A stretch of 64,000 nucleotides of DNA from Hyphomicrobiales bacterium (lineage in GTDB: Bacteria > Pseudomonadota > Alphaproteobacteria > Rhizobiales > Rhizobiaceae). Where the stretch lies: the NCBI GenBank assembly GCA_900470195.1, contig UEIJ01000034.1, positions 1-64,000 on the forward strand, written 5' to 3'. The notes under the pieces were generated by a model. The model saw only the letters and a list, made by a program, of their open reading frames with translations, searched no databases and was not told the DNA's origin. This document shows, piece by piece, positions 1 through 8,608 of the stretch. A program made the translations under genes and the position numbers. Numbering within the stretch: position 1 is the stretch's first letter; the number at the start of each line of letters is the position of its first letter.

Positions 1-837
1 GAACTGGTCGATATCGAGGCGCAGCCCTACGGCATTGCCGACAAGCCGGGCGCTCCGGCGATAAAGATCGGAAATGGCGAGATCACTTTCGACCACGTCA
101 CCTTCCATTACGGCAATCACGATGCGGCTCTCTATCGCGACTTCTCGGTCAGGATCGAAGCTGGCGAACGCGTTGGCCTTGTCGGGCATTCGGGTTCCGG
201 CAAGACGACCTTCGTCAAGCTCATCCAGCGGCTTTATGATGTCAGCGGCGGCGCAATCCGCATTGACGGGCAGAACATTGCCGAAGTCACGCAGGCATCG
301 CTCAGATCGCAGATCGCCATCGTGCAACAGGAGCCGATCCTGTTTCACCGGACGCTGGCCGAGAACATCGCCTATGCCCGCCCCGGCGCGACACAGGCGG
401 AGATCGAGGAAGCTGCAAAGCTTGCAAGCGCGCACGACTTCATCAGCCGTCTGCCGAAGGGCTATGCAACGCTCGTCGGTGAACGCGGCGTGAAGCTGTC
501 GGGCGGTGAGCGCCAGCGTGTCGCCATTGCCCGTGCATTTCTGGCAGATGCACCGATCCTTATTCTGGACGAGGCCACATCAAGCCTCGATTCGGAATCG
601 GAAGTGCTGATCCAGCAGGCGATGGAACGGCTGATGGTTGGCCGCACCACGCTTGTCATCGCACATCGGCTTTCGACGGTTCGTGCGCTTGACCGGCTAC
701 TGGTCTTCGACAAGGGCAATATCCTGGAAGAAGGCGACCATGATGCGCTTATCCGCAAGCCGGGTGGCATCTATCGCCGCCTGTTCGAGCGGCAGGCACT
801 GGAACTGACCAAGGGACTGGAAGACGTCTTTTCGTAA
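1..837 (+). CDS. ABC exporter ATP-binding domain, 5'-truncated
   Basis: This is the C-terminal 278 residues of a protein whose start lies before the window. It is a complete nucleotide-binding domain: Walker A GHSGSGKTT (fragment residues 62-70), Q-loop QQEP, signature LSGGERQR (about 166), Walker B ILILDEATS (about 187) and H-loop IAHRLST (about 220). The linker-like first 30 residues resemble exporters that fuse a six-helix membrane domain to the ATPase (MsbA/HlyB type), so the missing part is probably that membrane domain. It would power export of a lipid, peptide or polysaccharide across the inner membrane; the substrate cannot be read from this half. A strong terminator follows, so it ends its transcription unit. 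Confidence 0.9.
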   Translation, partial: ELVDIEAQPYGIADKPGAPAIKIGNGEITFDHVTFHYGNHDAALYRDFSVRIEAGERVGLVGHSGSGKTTFVKLIQRLYDVSGGAIRIDGQNIAEVTQASLRSQIAIVQQEPILFHRTLAENIAYARPGATQAEIEEAAKLASAHDFISRLPKGYATLVGERGVKLSGGERQRVAIARAFLADAPILILDEATSSLDSESEVLIQQAMERLMVGRTTLVIAHRLSTVRALDRLLVFDKGNILEEGDHDALIRKPGGIYRRLFERQALELTKGLEDVFS

Positions 838-860
838 TCCGGTCAACAATGTTGCCATGG

Positions 861-893
861 ACAGGGCCGGATAAATTCCGGCCCTGTTTTTTT
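861..893 (+). terminator. Rho-independent terminator after the ABC exporter
   Basis: A GC-rich stem (ACAGGGCCGG paired with CCGGCCCTGT) with a short AT loop is followed by a run of seven or more T. It lies 24 bases after the stop codon of the exporter and isolates it from the downstream gene. Confidence 0.85.
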
Positions 894-1023
894 GTAACTG
901 TTTGTTTTTTCGCATGTCTTTTCACCTGAACCGTTTCCCGCTTTCGGGAGACATGCTCCATTCATCATCCATTCAGATCACGGTGCGTATCAGGCGCACC
1001 TCAAGCGTGCCCCAAACGTGAGT

Positions 1024-1051
1024 TGACATTTCCATGACAGAAATGTGACAG
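1024..1051 (+). promoter_or_regulatory. Pho-box-like array of three phased TGACA sites
   Basis: TGACA occurs at 1024, 1035 and 1046, exactly 11 bp apart. Read on the minus strand, 1034-1051 is CTGTCAC-ATTT-CTGTCAT, matching the Pho-box form of two CTGTCAT repeats separated by four bases at 13 of 14 defined positions. It ends about ten bases before an AT-rich possible -10 (GAAATAT, 1061-1067) and 36 bases before the next gene. The orientation is opposite to the usual one, so PhoB binding is an inference. Confidence 0.55.
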
Positions 1052-1087
1052 GCTTTTTGTGAAATATTGGGAGTGAGTGAGTAGAAC

Positions 1088-2998
1088 ATGCCGGGTGTGA
1101 TGGAAAATGCTGCTGAGCGACGCTGGAGCGACGCCGCGATTTTCGGGCCTGCCCGTATTGCCTGGCCGCTGCGCCTAGCCGTCATTGCGCTTGCTTCCGT
1201 CGTGCTTTCGACCTTGCTGGTTTTCGCCATCGAATGGATCGTGCGAGGCTCGTTCACCGAAACGATGCAGTTCTTCCGCACACCGCACAAGCCTGCATGG
1301 ACGACCGTGGCGCTTTTCGTCGTCGTGCTCACCGCAAGCGATGCCATTTTCGGGCGCATCCATTATGGCTTCATTGTTGTCGGGCCGCTGGCGCTGATTG
1401 CAGCCACGACCGCCCGTGAGAAAAGCCTTTATCTCGGCGACCCGCTTTACCCGAGCGATTTTCTCTATGCCCGTCAGATCGTCGACCTTCTGCCGCTTCT
1501 GGTGCGCGACCGCCCGTGGAGTGCCCTGGGCATAGCCCTGCTGCTCCTTGCCTCGGCAGCATTGATGATCACCGTGACGCTGTTCTGGTGGCGGCGTTTC
1601 GATCCGATCCCCTGGAAAGGGCGCATGCTGCGCCTCGCCTTCGCGCTGCCGCTGCTGGCCTGGTTCGCGGTTATTTCAGACTATGCCAGCTTTTCGCTGG
1701 CGCGCGACCGGCTGCGCATTCTGCCCATCATGTGGGACCAGAAGGAAAATTACGCGCATAACGGCTTCACCATGGCCTTTATCCTCAATGTGCCAATGGC
1801 TACCGTGTTTGCCCCGGAAGGCTATTCTCCCGAGGCGATTGCCGCCATCGAACCGCCTGCGCAGCTGATCCCGGCCGCCTTCGACAGCAGCAAGCCGGAC
1901 GTCATCATGGTGATGAGCGAATCCTTCTGGGACCCGACGCGCCTTCCAGGTGTGGCTTTCAGCGCCGATCCGATCCCGACAGTCCGGGCGGAACAATCCG
2001 GCCATGTCTTCTCCCCGGAATTCGGCGGCATGACCGCCAATGTCGAGTTTGAGGCGCTGACCGGCTTTTCCAAGGCGTTCCTGCCTTCGGGCAGCATTCC
2101 GTATCAGCAGTATATCCGCCGTCCACTTCCCTCGCTTGCCAGCTTTTTCAAGGATCAGGGCTATGCGACGCGCGCTATCCATCCCTATCGCCAATGGTTC
2201 TGGAACCGCGGTCCCGTCTATGAAAGCATGGGCTTCGACCGGTTCATGTCGGAAGAAAACATGCCGCCTCTGGAAAAGCGCGGCGCGCTGGCATCCGACG
2301 ATGCCTTGACCGATGAGATCATCCGCGAAGCGGATTCCATGGATGCGCCGTTCTTCTTCTTTGCCGTCTCTCTTCAGGGACATGGCCCATACGAGGCCAA
2401 CCGCTATCCGGATTCCAAACTTGAGGTGCAGACCGACGCTGGCGAGCATACCCGCCAATCGATCCGCTCCTATTCGCAAGGCGCCATGGATGCCGATGCG
2501 AGCCTCGCACGGCTGATGCAATGGGCGTCCAAGCGTGAACGCGAAACCATTCTCGTCTTTTTCGGTGATCACCTGCCGCCACTCGGCCCCGTCTATGTCG
2601 AGACCGGCTTCATGGCGAACCGGGTCGCAAGCCGCACGGCACCCGCCGCCGATATGATGCTGCAGCATGAAACCCCATTGGTTCTGTGGTCGAACAAGCG
2701 CGGCGCCGAGCGGGGAACGGGTACGATCAGCCCGGCCTTCCTGCCGCTGCACATTCTGGACATGGCCGGGATGCAGCATCCCTATTACACCGGCTTCCTG
2801 CGCCAGTTGCGCGAACGCTACCGCGTCGTTGACAATTATGCGGTTTTCGACCGGTCAGAGAATGCAGAGGAAGGCTGGCAGCAACGGCCGCCTTTCCCGC
2901 CGCTCCTGCGCGACTATCAAATGCTGCAATATGACATGATCTTCGGAAGCAATTTCGCCCGCGAGCGCTTCTTCCCCTCGCGACCTGAACAAAGCTAA
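1088..2998 (+). CDS. LTA synthase-like phosphoglycerol transferase, inner membrane
   Basis: 636 residues. The N-terminal 210 residues hold about five hydrophobic membrane segments. The rest is an alkaline-phosphatase/sulfatase fold of the LTA synthase family: SESFWD near 277, then GGMTANVEFEALTG, in which Thr316 sits where LtaS-type enzymes carry their catalytic threonine, HGPYEAN near 434 and FFGDHLPP near 492 with metal-binding Asp and His. The family moves phosphoglycerol from phosphatidylglycerol to a glycan outside the membrane; in this group cyclic beta-glucan is a plausible acceptor, but that is inference. A purine-rich stretch before the ATG at 1088 can act as ribosome site. A Pho-box-like array sits just upstream. 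It is monocistronic and converges with the LacI-type gene. Confidence 0.85.
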   Translation: MPGVMENAAERRWSDAAIFGPARIAWPLRLAVIALASVVLSTLLVFAIEWIVRGSFTETMQFFRTPHKPAWTTVALFVVVLTASDAIFGRIHYGFIVVGPLALIAATTAREKSLYLGDPLYPSDFLYARQIVDLLPLLVRDRPWSALGIALLLLASAALMITVTLFWWRRFDPIPWKGRMLRLAFALPLLAWFAVISDYASFSLARDRLRILPIMWDQKENYAHNGFTMAFILNVPMATVFAPEGYSPEAIAAIEPPAQLIPAAFDSSKPDVIMVMSESFWDPTRLPGVAFSADPIPTVRAEQSGHVFSPEFGGMTANVEFEALTGFSKAFLPSGSIPYQQYIRRPLPSLASFFKDQGYATRAIHPYRQWFWNRGPVYESMGFDRFMSEENMPPLEKRGALASDDALTDEIIREADSMDAPFFFFAVSLQGHGPYEANRYPDSKLEVQTDAGEHTRQSIRSYSQGAMDADASLARLMQWASKRERETILVFFGDHLPPLGPVYVETGFMANRVASRTAPAADMMLQHETPLVLWSNKRGAERGTGTISPAFLPLHILDMAGMQHPYYTGFLRQLRERYRVVDNYAVFDRSENAEEGWQQRPPFPPLLRDYQMLQYDMIFGSNFARERFFPSRPEQS

Positions 2999-3008
2999 CA
3001 TTTTGCCC

Positions 3009-4031
3009 CTAAACGGGTGCCTTGCCGGACGACTGGCGGATAATGAGCTTGTAGTCTATCCGCCGCGAGGCCGATAAATGGCCTGTCTCGATCTGGTCGA
3101 GAAGCATGTCCGCCGCGTCGCGGGTCATCTCGAAAATCGGCTGGCGGACGGTGGTGATCTGTGGCGAAACCATGCTGGCGATCGCGCTGTCATCAAAGCC
3201 GACCACTGTCAGCTGATCGGGTATCGCAATGTTGCGGTCATAAGCGACCTGCATGACGGCTGCCGCCATATCGTCGTTTGACGCAAACACCGCCGTCGGC
3301 GGCTCATCGAGCGAAAGCAGTTTCTTTCCGGCAGCAAGGCCGCTCGCAAAACTGAAACCACCCTGCACCTCATAATCCCGATTGCGGTCGATCCCCGCCT
3401 GTTCCAGCGCGCGCCGATAGCCCGCGAGGCGCAGTTCCGCCGAACGGTGCGTCGGATCGCCGATGACGATGGCGATCCGGCGGTGGCCAAGTTTCAGAAG
3501 ATATTCCATGAGGTCGAAAGCAGCAGCCTCGTCATCAATCGTGACACTATCCGTCGGGTGCACATTCACATCGCCCGCGACCCGGGCAAATGGCATTGCC
3601 GATGCCGTCAATTCGGCCAGGATTTCAGGATCATCCGACATGGGGGGCGTCACGATGATGCCGTCGAGCCCGGAAGCATGAGCGGTTTCGATCAGCGCGC
3701 CACGAATGTCCTCACGATTTTCGACGGGAAAGATCAGCAGGCGGTATCGCGTGCCGCGAAGCCGTTCCAGCGCACCCATCTGCAATTCGGTGACATAGCT
3801 GGCGCTCGGATTTTCGAAGAAAAGACCGATCAGGTGAGACCGGCGTTCGACAAGGTTGCGGGCAGCAGCATTGGGACGGTAACGCAGCTCGCTCCCTGCC
3901 TGCCGGACCTTTTCGCGAATGGCCTCGCGCACATTCGGCTCATCGTTATAGACGCGCGAAACTGTCTTGATCGACACGCCGGCAAGGCGCGCCACATCAT
4001 GAATGGTTGCTCGTTTTCCTGCTGCGGCCAT
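3009..4031 (-). CDS. LacI-family transcriptional regulator
   Basis: 340 residues, the usual length for the family. The N-terminus has the LacI helix-turn-helix (TIHDVARLAGVSIKTVSRV, residues 8-26) with the hinge helix after it (NAAARNLVERRS), followed by a periplasmic-binding-protein-like sensor domain that ends RRIDYKLIIRQSS. Such proteins repress sugar or nucleoside catabolic genes and leave DNA when a small ligand binds. No sugar transporter or catabolic gene is next to it here, so the ligand and targets are unknown; it may act at a distance. A purine-rich GGGAGGGAG lies upstream of the ATG. Confidence 0.9.
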   Translation of the reverse strand: MAAAGKRATIHDVARLAGVSIKTVSRVYNDEPNVREAIREKVRQAGSELRYRPNAAARNLVERRSHLIGLFFENPSASYVTELQMGALERLRGTRYRLLIFPVENREDIRGALIETAHASGLDGIIVTPPMSDDPEILAELTASAMPFARVAGDVNVHPTDSVTIDDEAAAFDLMEYLLKLGHRRIAIVIGDPTHRSAELRLAGYRRALEQAGIDRNRDYEVQGGFSFASGLAAGKKLLSLDEPPTAVFASNDDMAAAVMQVAYDRNIAIPDQLTVVGFDDSAIASMVSPQITTVRQPIFEMTRDAADMLLDQIETGHLSASRRIDYKLIIRQSSGKAPV

Positions 4032-4073
4032 ATCGGATCGTCTCCCTCCCTCTCCGATCTATCCTTCTGTTTT

Positions 4074-4123
4074 CACGCATTATCCGACGCAAAACCGCTT
4101 CGCACTTTTGCTGGAAATGCTCT
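4074..4123 (-). repeat. Short interspersed repeat, copy 1
   Basis: On the minus strand this reads AGAGCATTTCCAGCAAAAGT followed by GCGAAGCGGTTTTGCGTCGG. Related copies are at 25908-25952 and 37245-37292. It lies just upstream of the LacI-type gene. It looks like a small non-coding interspersed element common in Brucella/Ochrobactrum and rhizobial genomes; the family name is not certain. Confidence 0.65.
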
Positions 4124-4153
4124 AACCGCTTCGCCACGAAACGAAAAGAGAAA

Positions 4154-4513
4154 TCAGGGAATTGAGCAGACCCGCGATCGCGTCAGAAAGCGAACCTCGC
4201 GGCCATTATCGAGGGAAAACATGCCTCCGCGTCCCGGAACGACATCGATGATGAGTTCGGTATGTTTCCAGGCTTCATATTGCGGACCGCTTATATAGAC
4301 CGGAGCACCGCCGATTTCTCCGAGTTTCACATCCGTATCGCCCACGATGAATTCGCCTTGCGGATAGCACATCGGCGATGACCCATCGCAACATCCACCC
4401 GACTGGTGGAACATGATCGGCCCATATTCGGCCTGCAATTCCCGGATGAGATCAAGCGCCGCCGCTGTGGCGCTCACCTGTCCGTGGTCCTTATCGGGGC
4501 TTCTCTCCGCCAT
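4154..4513 (-). CDS. DUF779 protein linked to aldehyde/alcohol oxidation
   Basis: 119 residues with the DUF779 core (FHQSGGCCDGSSPMCYPQ near residue 30, then DVKLGEIGGAPVYI). The paired cysteines and GG suggest a metal or thiol role, but no biochemical function is established. The chosen ATG at 4513 follows a clear GGAGGAGG; an upstream in-frame start would add 19 unlikely residues. DUF779 genes are repeatedly found beside acetaldehyde and alcohol dehydrogenases, and here it is the last gene after the aldehyde dehydrogenase and adhP, 87 bases downstream of adhP. This suggests a helper role in alcohol oxidation. Confidence 0.8.
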   Translation of the reverse strand: MAERSPDKDHGQVSATAAALDLIRELQAEYGPIMFHQSGGCCDGSSPMCYPQGEFIVGDTDVKLGEIGGAPVYISGPQYEAWKHTELIIDVVPGRGGMFSLDNGREVRFLTRSRVCSIP

Positions 4514-4600
4514 GTCCTCCTCCCGGGAAGACGAGCGGGCACTTATGCAATGCCCGCTCGAAATGTGCATTTTACCGCATCTTTGTTGCGCTGTGGGATA

Positions 4601-5635
4601 TTATTGCGTGAGATCCATGACCACACGACCTTCAATATTGCCCTGCCGCATATCATCAAAAATGGAGTTGATGTCTTCCAGCTTTTCAGTGCGGATAGTG
4701 GCTCGCACCTTACCATCACTGGCAAAGTCGAGCGACTCCTGCAGATCAAGCCGTGTTCCGACAATCGATCCGCGCACGGTGACGCCGTTCAGCACCATGT
4801 TGAAGATGGAGAGCGGGAAGTCGCCGGGCGGCAGGCCGTTCAGCGAGACAGTTCCGCCGCGCGATACCATGCCCAAAGCCTGTTCGAACGCAATCGGTGA
4901 AACCGCGGTAACCAGCACGCCCTGCGCGCCGCCATCGGTTTCCTTTTTAATGTAAGCTGCCGGATCGTTGTGCGTCTTGGCGTTGACAGTCACCGTTGCA
5001 CCGAGCTTCCGCGCAAGATCGAGCTTCCGGTCGTCGATGTCGACGGCGGCGACATTGAGCCCCATGGCCTTGGCATATTGCACCGCCATATGCCCCAATC
5101 CACCCACGCCCGAGATCACCACCCAGTCGCCGGGCTTGGTGTCCGTTACCTTGAGCCCCTTGTAAACTGTCACGCCTGCACAGAGGACCGGCGCGATTTC
5201 GTTGAAATCTATGTTCTTCGGCAAGTGTCCGACGAAATTCGGATCAGCAACCACATACTCGGCGAAGCCGCCATTGACCGAATAGCCCGTATTCTGCTGT
5301 TCTTCGCAAAGCGTTTCCCATCCGCCAAGGCAATGGCGACAGTGGCCACAGGCTGTGTAGAGCCAGGGAACGCCCACACGGTCTCCTTCCTTGACATGCT
5401 TGACGCCGCTGCCCACCGCGGAAACAAAACCGACGCCCTCATGGCCCGGAATGAATGGTGGATTGGGCTTCACCGGCCAATCGCCTTCGGCTGCGTGCAG
5501 ATCGGTATGGCAGACACCAGAGGCCTGGATGGCGACCTGAATCTGCCCCGTTCCGGGCTCGGGTATTGGCACCTCGTCGATCGTCAGCGGCTTTCCGAAC
5601 GCACGCACCACAGCGGCTTTCATAGTCTTTGCCAT
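4601..5635 (-). CDS. adhP: Zinc-dependent alcohol dehydrogenase AdhP
   Basis: 344 residues, matching the AdhP class of medium-chain NAD-dependent alcohol dehydrogenases that interconvert ethanol or other primary alcohols and aldehydes in the cytosol. Catalytic zinc ligands are seen in GVCHTDLH and GHEGVG, structural zinc ligands in CGHCRHCLGGWETLC, and the NAD Rossmann motif in GVGGLGHMAVQYAK. The start at 5635 follows AAGGAG; an upstream in-frame ATG at 5713 lacks family homology. It lies between the aldehyde dehydrogenase and the DUF779 gene on one strand, as expected for ethanol to acetaldehyde to acetate oxidation. A 240-base gap with an inverted repeat separates it from the aldehyde dehydrogenase, so its expression may be partly uncoupled. 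Confidence 0.93.
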   Translation of the reverse strand: MAKTMKAAVVRAFGKPLTIDEVPIPEPGTGQIQVAIQASGVCHTDLHAAEGDWPVKPNPPFIPGHEGVGFVSAVGSGVKHVKEGDRVGVPWLYTACGHCRHCLGGWETLCEEQQNTGYSVNGGFAEYVVADPNFVGHLPKNIDFNEIAPVLCAGVTVYKGLKVTDTKPGDWVVISGVGGLGHMAVQYAKAMGLNVAAVDIDDRKLDLARKLGATVTVNAKTHNDPAAYIKKETDGGAQGVLVTAVSPIAFEQALGMVSRGGTVSLNGLPPGDFPLSIFNMVLNGVTVRGSIVGTRLDLQESLDFASDGKVRATIRTEKLEDINSIFDDMRQGNIEGRVVMDLTQ

Positions 5636-5827
5636 GAAGTTTCTCCTTCGTTGTCGAATCGAGCTGGCTTCCTGGGGGAGGGAAGAAATGAATGTCGAAG
5701 ATTCAATGCTCACCGGAGCTGATCGAAGGTCGCCCGGGCGTTTCCGCCCAGGCCCCTTGGGAGGGTATTCAGAGCCGTTATGCTCGACGCAATACTATCA
5801 TGCAGAACGGCACAGCCCTTGATCATG

Positions 5828-5859
5828 CGCAATGCGAAGACATTATTCTCCGCATTGCG
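5828..5859 (-). terminator. Hairpin between aldehyde dehydrogenase and adhP
   Basis: CGCAATGCG at 5828-5836 is paired perfectly with CGCATTGCG at 5851-5859 across a 14-base AT-rich loop. It lies 16 bases past the stop of the aldehyde dehydrogenase. No T-run follows, so it may be an attenuator or an mRNA-stabilising stem rather than a full terminator. Confidence 0.45.
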
Positions 5860-5875
5860 TTTGCAGGTTTCAGTT

Positions 5876-7393
5876 TTAGAAGAAACCCAATTTCTTCGGG
5901 CTGTAGCTCACCAGCATGTTCTTGGTGTTCTGGTAGTGGTCGAGCATCTTCAGATGGTTCTCGCGACCGATACCCGACTGCTTGTAGCCGCCAAAGGCCG
6001 CGTGGGCCGGATAGGCGTGGTAGCAGTTGGTCCAGACGCGGCCCGCCTGAATGGCGCGACCGAAGCGATAGGCGCGCGTCCCGTCGCGCGTCCATATGCC
6101 CGCACCAAGGCCATAGAGCGTGTCATTGGCGATTGACAACGCCTCCGCATCGTCCTTGAAGGTAGCAACGGACACGACCGGTCCGAAGATTTCCTCCTGG
6201 AAAATACGCATCTTGTTATTGCCCTTGAAGACGGTCGGCTTGACGTAATAGCCGCCGGCCAGATCGCTCGGCAGAATGTTGCGCTCACCACCCGCCAGCA
6301 CTTCGGCACCTTCCTGACGGCCGATGTCGAGATAGCTCAGAATCTTCTCGAGCTGCTCGCTGGAAGCCTGCGCGCCGATCATCGTGGCGGGATCGAGGGG
6401 ATCGCCCTGCACGATCGCTTCCACACGCTTCAGCGCCTTTTCCATGAACCTGTCGTAGATCGATTCATGGATGAGCGCGCGGCTCGGACAGGTGCAGACC
6501 TCACCCTGGTTGAGCGCGAACATCACGAAGCCTTCAATGGCCTTGTCGAGGAAATCGTCATCTTCCGCTGCAACATCCTTGAAGAAGATGTTCGGCGACT
6601 TGCCTCCCAGTTCCAGCGTAACGGGAATGAGGTTCTGGCTGGCATATTGCATGATCAGGCGTCCGGTCGTCGTTTCGCCGGTGAAGGCGATCTTGGCGAT
6701 GCGGGGGCTCGATGCGAGCGGTTTGCCCGCCTCAAGGCCAAACCCATTAACGACGTTGACGACACCTGGCGGCAGCAGATCGCCGATCAGGTCCATAAGC
6801 ACCAGAATTGACGCGGGCGTCTGCTCGGCCGGTTTCAGGACAACACAGTTGCCCGCGGCAAGCGCGGGCGCAAGCTTCCATGTCGCCATGAGAATCGGGA
6901 AATTCCACGGAATGATCTGGCCAACAACGCCAAGCGGTTCATGAAAGTGATAAGCGACCGTGTCGTGATCGATTTCCGAAATGCCGCCTTCCTGGGCGCG
7001 GATGACGCCTGCGAAATAGCGGAAGTGATCAATAGCGAGCGGCAGGTCGGCATTGGTGGTCTCGCGGATCGGCTTGCCATTGTCCCATGTTTCGGCGGCA
7101 GCAAGCGCAGGCAGGTTTTCCTCAATCCGGTCGGCAATGCGATTGAGGATGAGCGCGCGTTCAGCCGCGCTCGTCCTGCCCCATGCATCCTTGGCGGCAT
7201 GCGCTGCGTCGAGAGCCGCCTCCACATCGGCGGCATCCGAACGGGCTACCTCGCAAAGCACCTGTCCATTGACGGGCGATGTGTTGTCGAAATAGCGCCC
7301 CGATTTGGGCTCGACCCATTTGCCGCCGATGAAGTTTCCATAACGCTTTGCAAAAGCCGGCTTCACGGTCCGGCTGAATTCAACCTTGTTCAT
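5876..7393 (-). CDS. NAD-dependent aldehyde dehydrogenase (acetaldehyde type)
   Basis: 505 residues, typical of acetaldehyde dehydrogenases of the AldB/ExaC/AcoD type that oxidise acetaldehyde to acetate with NAD(P). The proton-acceptor Glu is in [12 protein letters not shown] near residue 264, the catalytic Cys in [11 protein letters not shown] near 303, the nucleotide-binding GETTTGR near 240, and the oxyanion Asn in PWNFP near 167. The ATG at 7393 follows GGGAGGATGTC. The regulator upstream, a dyad in the gap, and adhP and DUF779 downstream define an alcohol/aldehyde oxidation locus. The second cysteine two residues after the catalytic one is common in this subfamily. Confidence 0.93.
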   Translation of the reverse strand: MNKVEFSRTVKPAFAKRYGNFIGGKWVEPKSGRYFDNTSPVNGQVLCEVARSDAADVEAALDAAHAAKDAWGRTSAAERALILNRIADRIEENLPALAAAETWDNGKPIRETTNADLPLAIDHFRYFAGVIRAQEGGISEIDHDTVAYHFHEPLGVVGQIIPWNFPILMATWKLAPALAAGNCVVLKPAEQTPASILVLMDLIGDLLPPGVVNVVNGFGLEAGKPLASSPRIAKIAFTGETTTGRLIMQYASQNLIPVTLELGGKSPNIFFKDVAAEDDDFLDKAIEGFVMFALNQGEVCTCPSRALIHESIYDRFMEKALKRVEAIVQGDPLDPATMIGAQASSEQLEKILSYLDIGRQEGAEVLAGGERNILPSDLAGGYYVKPTVFKGNNKMRIFQEEIFGPVVSVATFKDDAEALSIANDTLYGLGAGIWTRDGTRAYRFGRAIQAGRVWTNCYHAYPAHAAFGGYKQSGIGRENHLKMLDHYQNTKNMLVSYSPKKLGFF

Positions 7394-7496
7394 GACATCC
7401 TCCCAGAAACAACGCTGCTCCTACAGCGCTTCATGGTTGAGGATCGCGCGACAGCGGGGAAGAGTCATCCCACGCATTCAAGCTCGCAAGATCATG

Positions 7497-7514
7497 TGTC
7501 GCAATATTGAGACA
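7497..7514 (-). promoter_or_regulatory. 18-bp dyad upstream of aldehyde dehydrogenase
   Basis: The minus strand reads TGTCTCAAT then ATTGCGACA, a dyad with one mismatch between its nine-base arms. It is centred about 112 bases before the aldehyde dehydrogenase start and 30 bases past the stop of the GAF-Fis regulator gene. Sites of the form TGTC-N-CA...TG-N-GACA are typical for Fis-type activators of the AcoR group, so this is the best candidate for the regulator's binding site. Confidence 0.6.
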
Positions 7515-7544
7515 GTTTCGCCGACCTATTTCAGCGCGGCTTGA

Positions 7545-8516
7545 TCAGTGCGCACGGATGATCTTGAGGCGGTTCAGCTTGCGATGCAGCGTCGCCCGGC
7601 TGATGCCCAGAAGCTGCGCGGCGGAGGAAATATTGCCCTCGGCGCGGGCAAGTGCCCGCAGGATCACGCCACGCTCCGATTCAGCCATGTCCTCGCGCGG
7701 GTCGGCGGGCGTTCCCAGAAGATCGGCGGCAGGCAACGGACCCGCCAGCGCGTCGTCATCAAGCTCCAGCGCAAGCCGTGCGGCGCGCGTCGCGCCGATA
7801 ACAAGGTCATCCTTGTCGACGGCGATCAGCGCGCCGCCGGTGCGGTCGGGGCTGGGAGCCAGCATGATGCGGGCATCAGGAAAAGCCTGGCGGAAATTTT
7901 CAGCCTCGATGCGCCGCGCTGCGTCGATGACGGCCACCGATATGAGCTGCGCAAAAGCCTCGGTCAGGTCGGCACGACAGGAGGAAACATCCAGCGCCGC
8001 CATCAAGCGCCCCTGATGGTCGTGGATCGGGGCGACCGTGCAGGAAAGCCCGATATTGCGCGTATGAAAATGCTGGTCGCGATGGATCGTCAGCGGGCGC
8101 TGTTCGACGATGCAGGTGCCGATGCCGTTCGTGCCTTCGCTCTGCTCGCTCCAGACAGCACCCGTCCAGAGCCCCCAACGGTAGAAGGTGTCGTCATCGC
8201 CGGGCGCGCCGCGCCGTTCGACCGGCACGCCCTCACTGTCGGCCAGAAGCACGCAGCAGCCGACACCACCGACAGCCAGATAAAGGCGGTCCATACTGGC
8301 TTGCGCTATGCTGACGAGGCGTTCGATACGCTGATGGGCCGTCCGGAACTCGCCATCGGAAAGTGTGCGCACCGATCCCGGCTCGGCAGGATCAAGCCCA
8401 TGCAGTTCCGCCGAGCGCCGCCATGAGGCGACCAGAGCGGACCGTGCAGCCCCGCCCGCCGTCATGATCGCGGACTGGATTCGATCGGCATGTGTTCGGT
8501 CTTGCGGTGTGCCCAT
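7545..8516 (-). CDS. GAF-Fis transcriptional regulator lacking the AAA+ domain
   Basis: 323 residues. The first 230 resemble the sensory part of AcoR-type activators (SWRRSAELHGLDP near residue 30, and a GAF domain with GTNGIGTCIVEQRPLTIH near 130). The last 45 form a Fis-type helix-turn-helix (GNISSAAQLLGISRATLHRKLNRL). The roughly 240-residue AAA+ sigma-54-activating domain that normally lies between them is absent: there is no Walker A, GAFTGA or Walker B. The reading frame is clean, so this looks like a stable short form. It probably controls the downstream aldehyde dehydrogenase, adhP and DUF779 genes in response to an alcohol or aldehyde. The start follows GGGAGGAAAAG. Confidence 0.85.
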   Translation of the reverse strand: MGTPQDRTHADRIQSAIMTAGGAARSALVASWRRSAELHGLDPAEPGSVRTLSDGEFRTAHQRIERLVSIAQASMDRLYLAVGGVGCCVLLADSEGVPVERRGAPGDDDTFYRWGLWTGAVWSEQSEGTNGIGTCIVEQRPLTIHRDQHFHTRNIGLSCTVAPIHDHQGRLMAALDVSSCRADLTEAFAQLISVAVIDAARRIEAENFRQAFPDARIMLAPSPDRTGGALIAVDKDDLVIGATRAARLALELDDDALAGPLPAADLLGTPADPREDMAESERGVILRALARAEGNISSAAQLLGISRATLHRKLNRLKIIRAH

Positions 8517-8608
8517 CTTTTCCTCCCAGGAAGGCTGGAACCCGCTTTATGGAAGGATAATGACCGCTCAGAACACAACTGGCAAGTGCGGCTAAAGATT
8601 GAGAGGGA

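Noticed and set aside
7394-7496. A sigma-54 promoter for the aldehyde dehydrogenase
   Set aside because: No GG-N10-GC arrangement with a good surrounding match was found in the gap.
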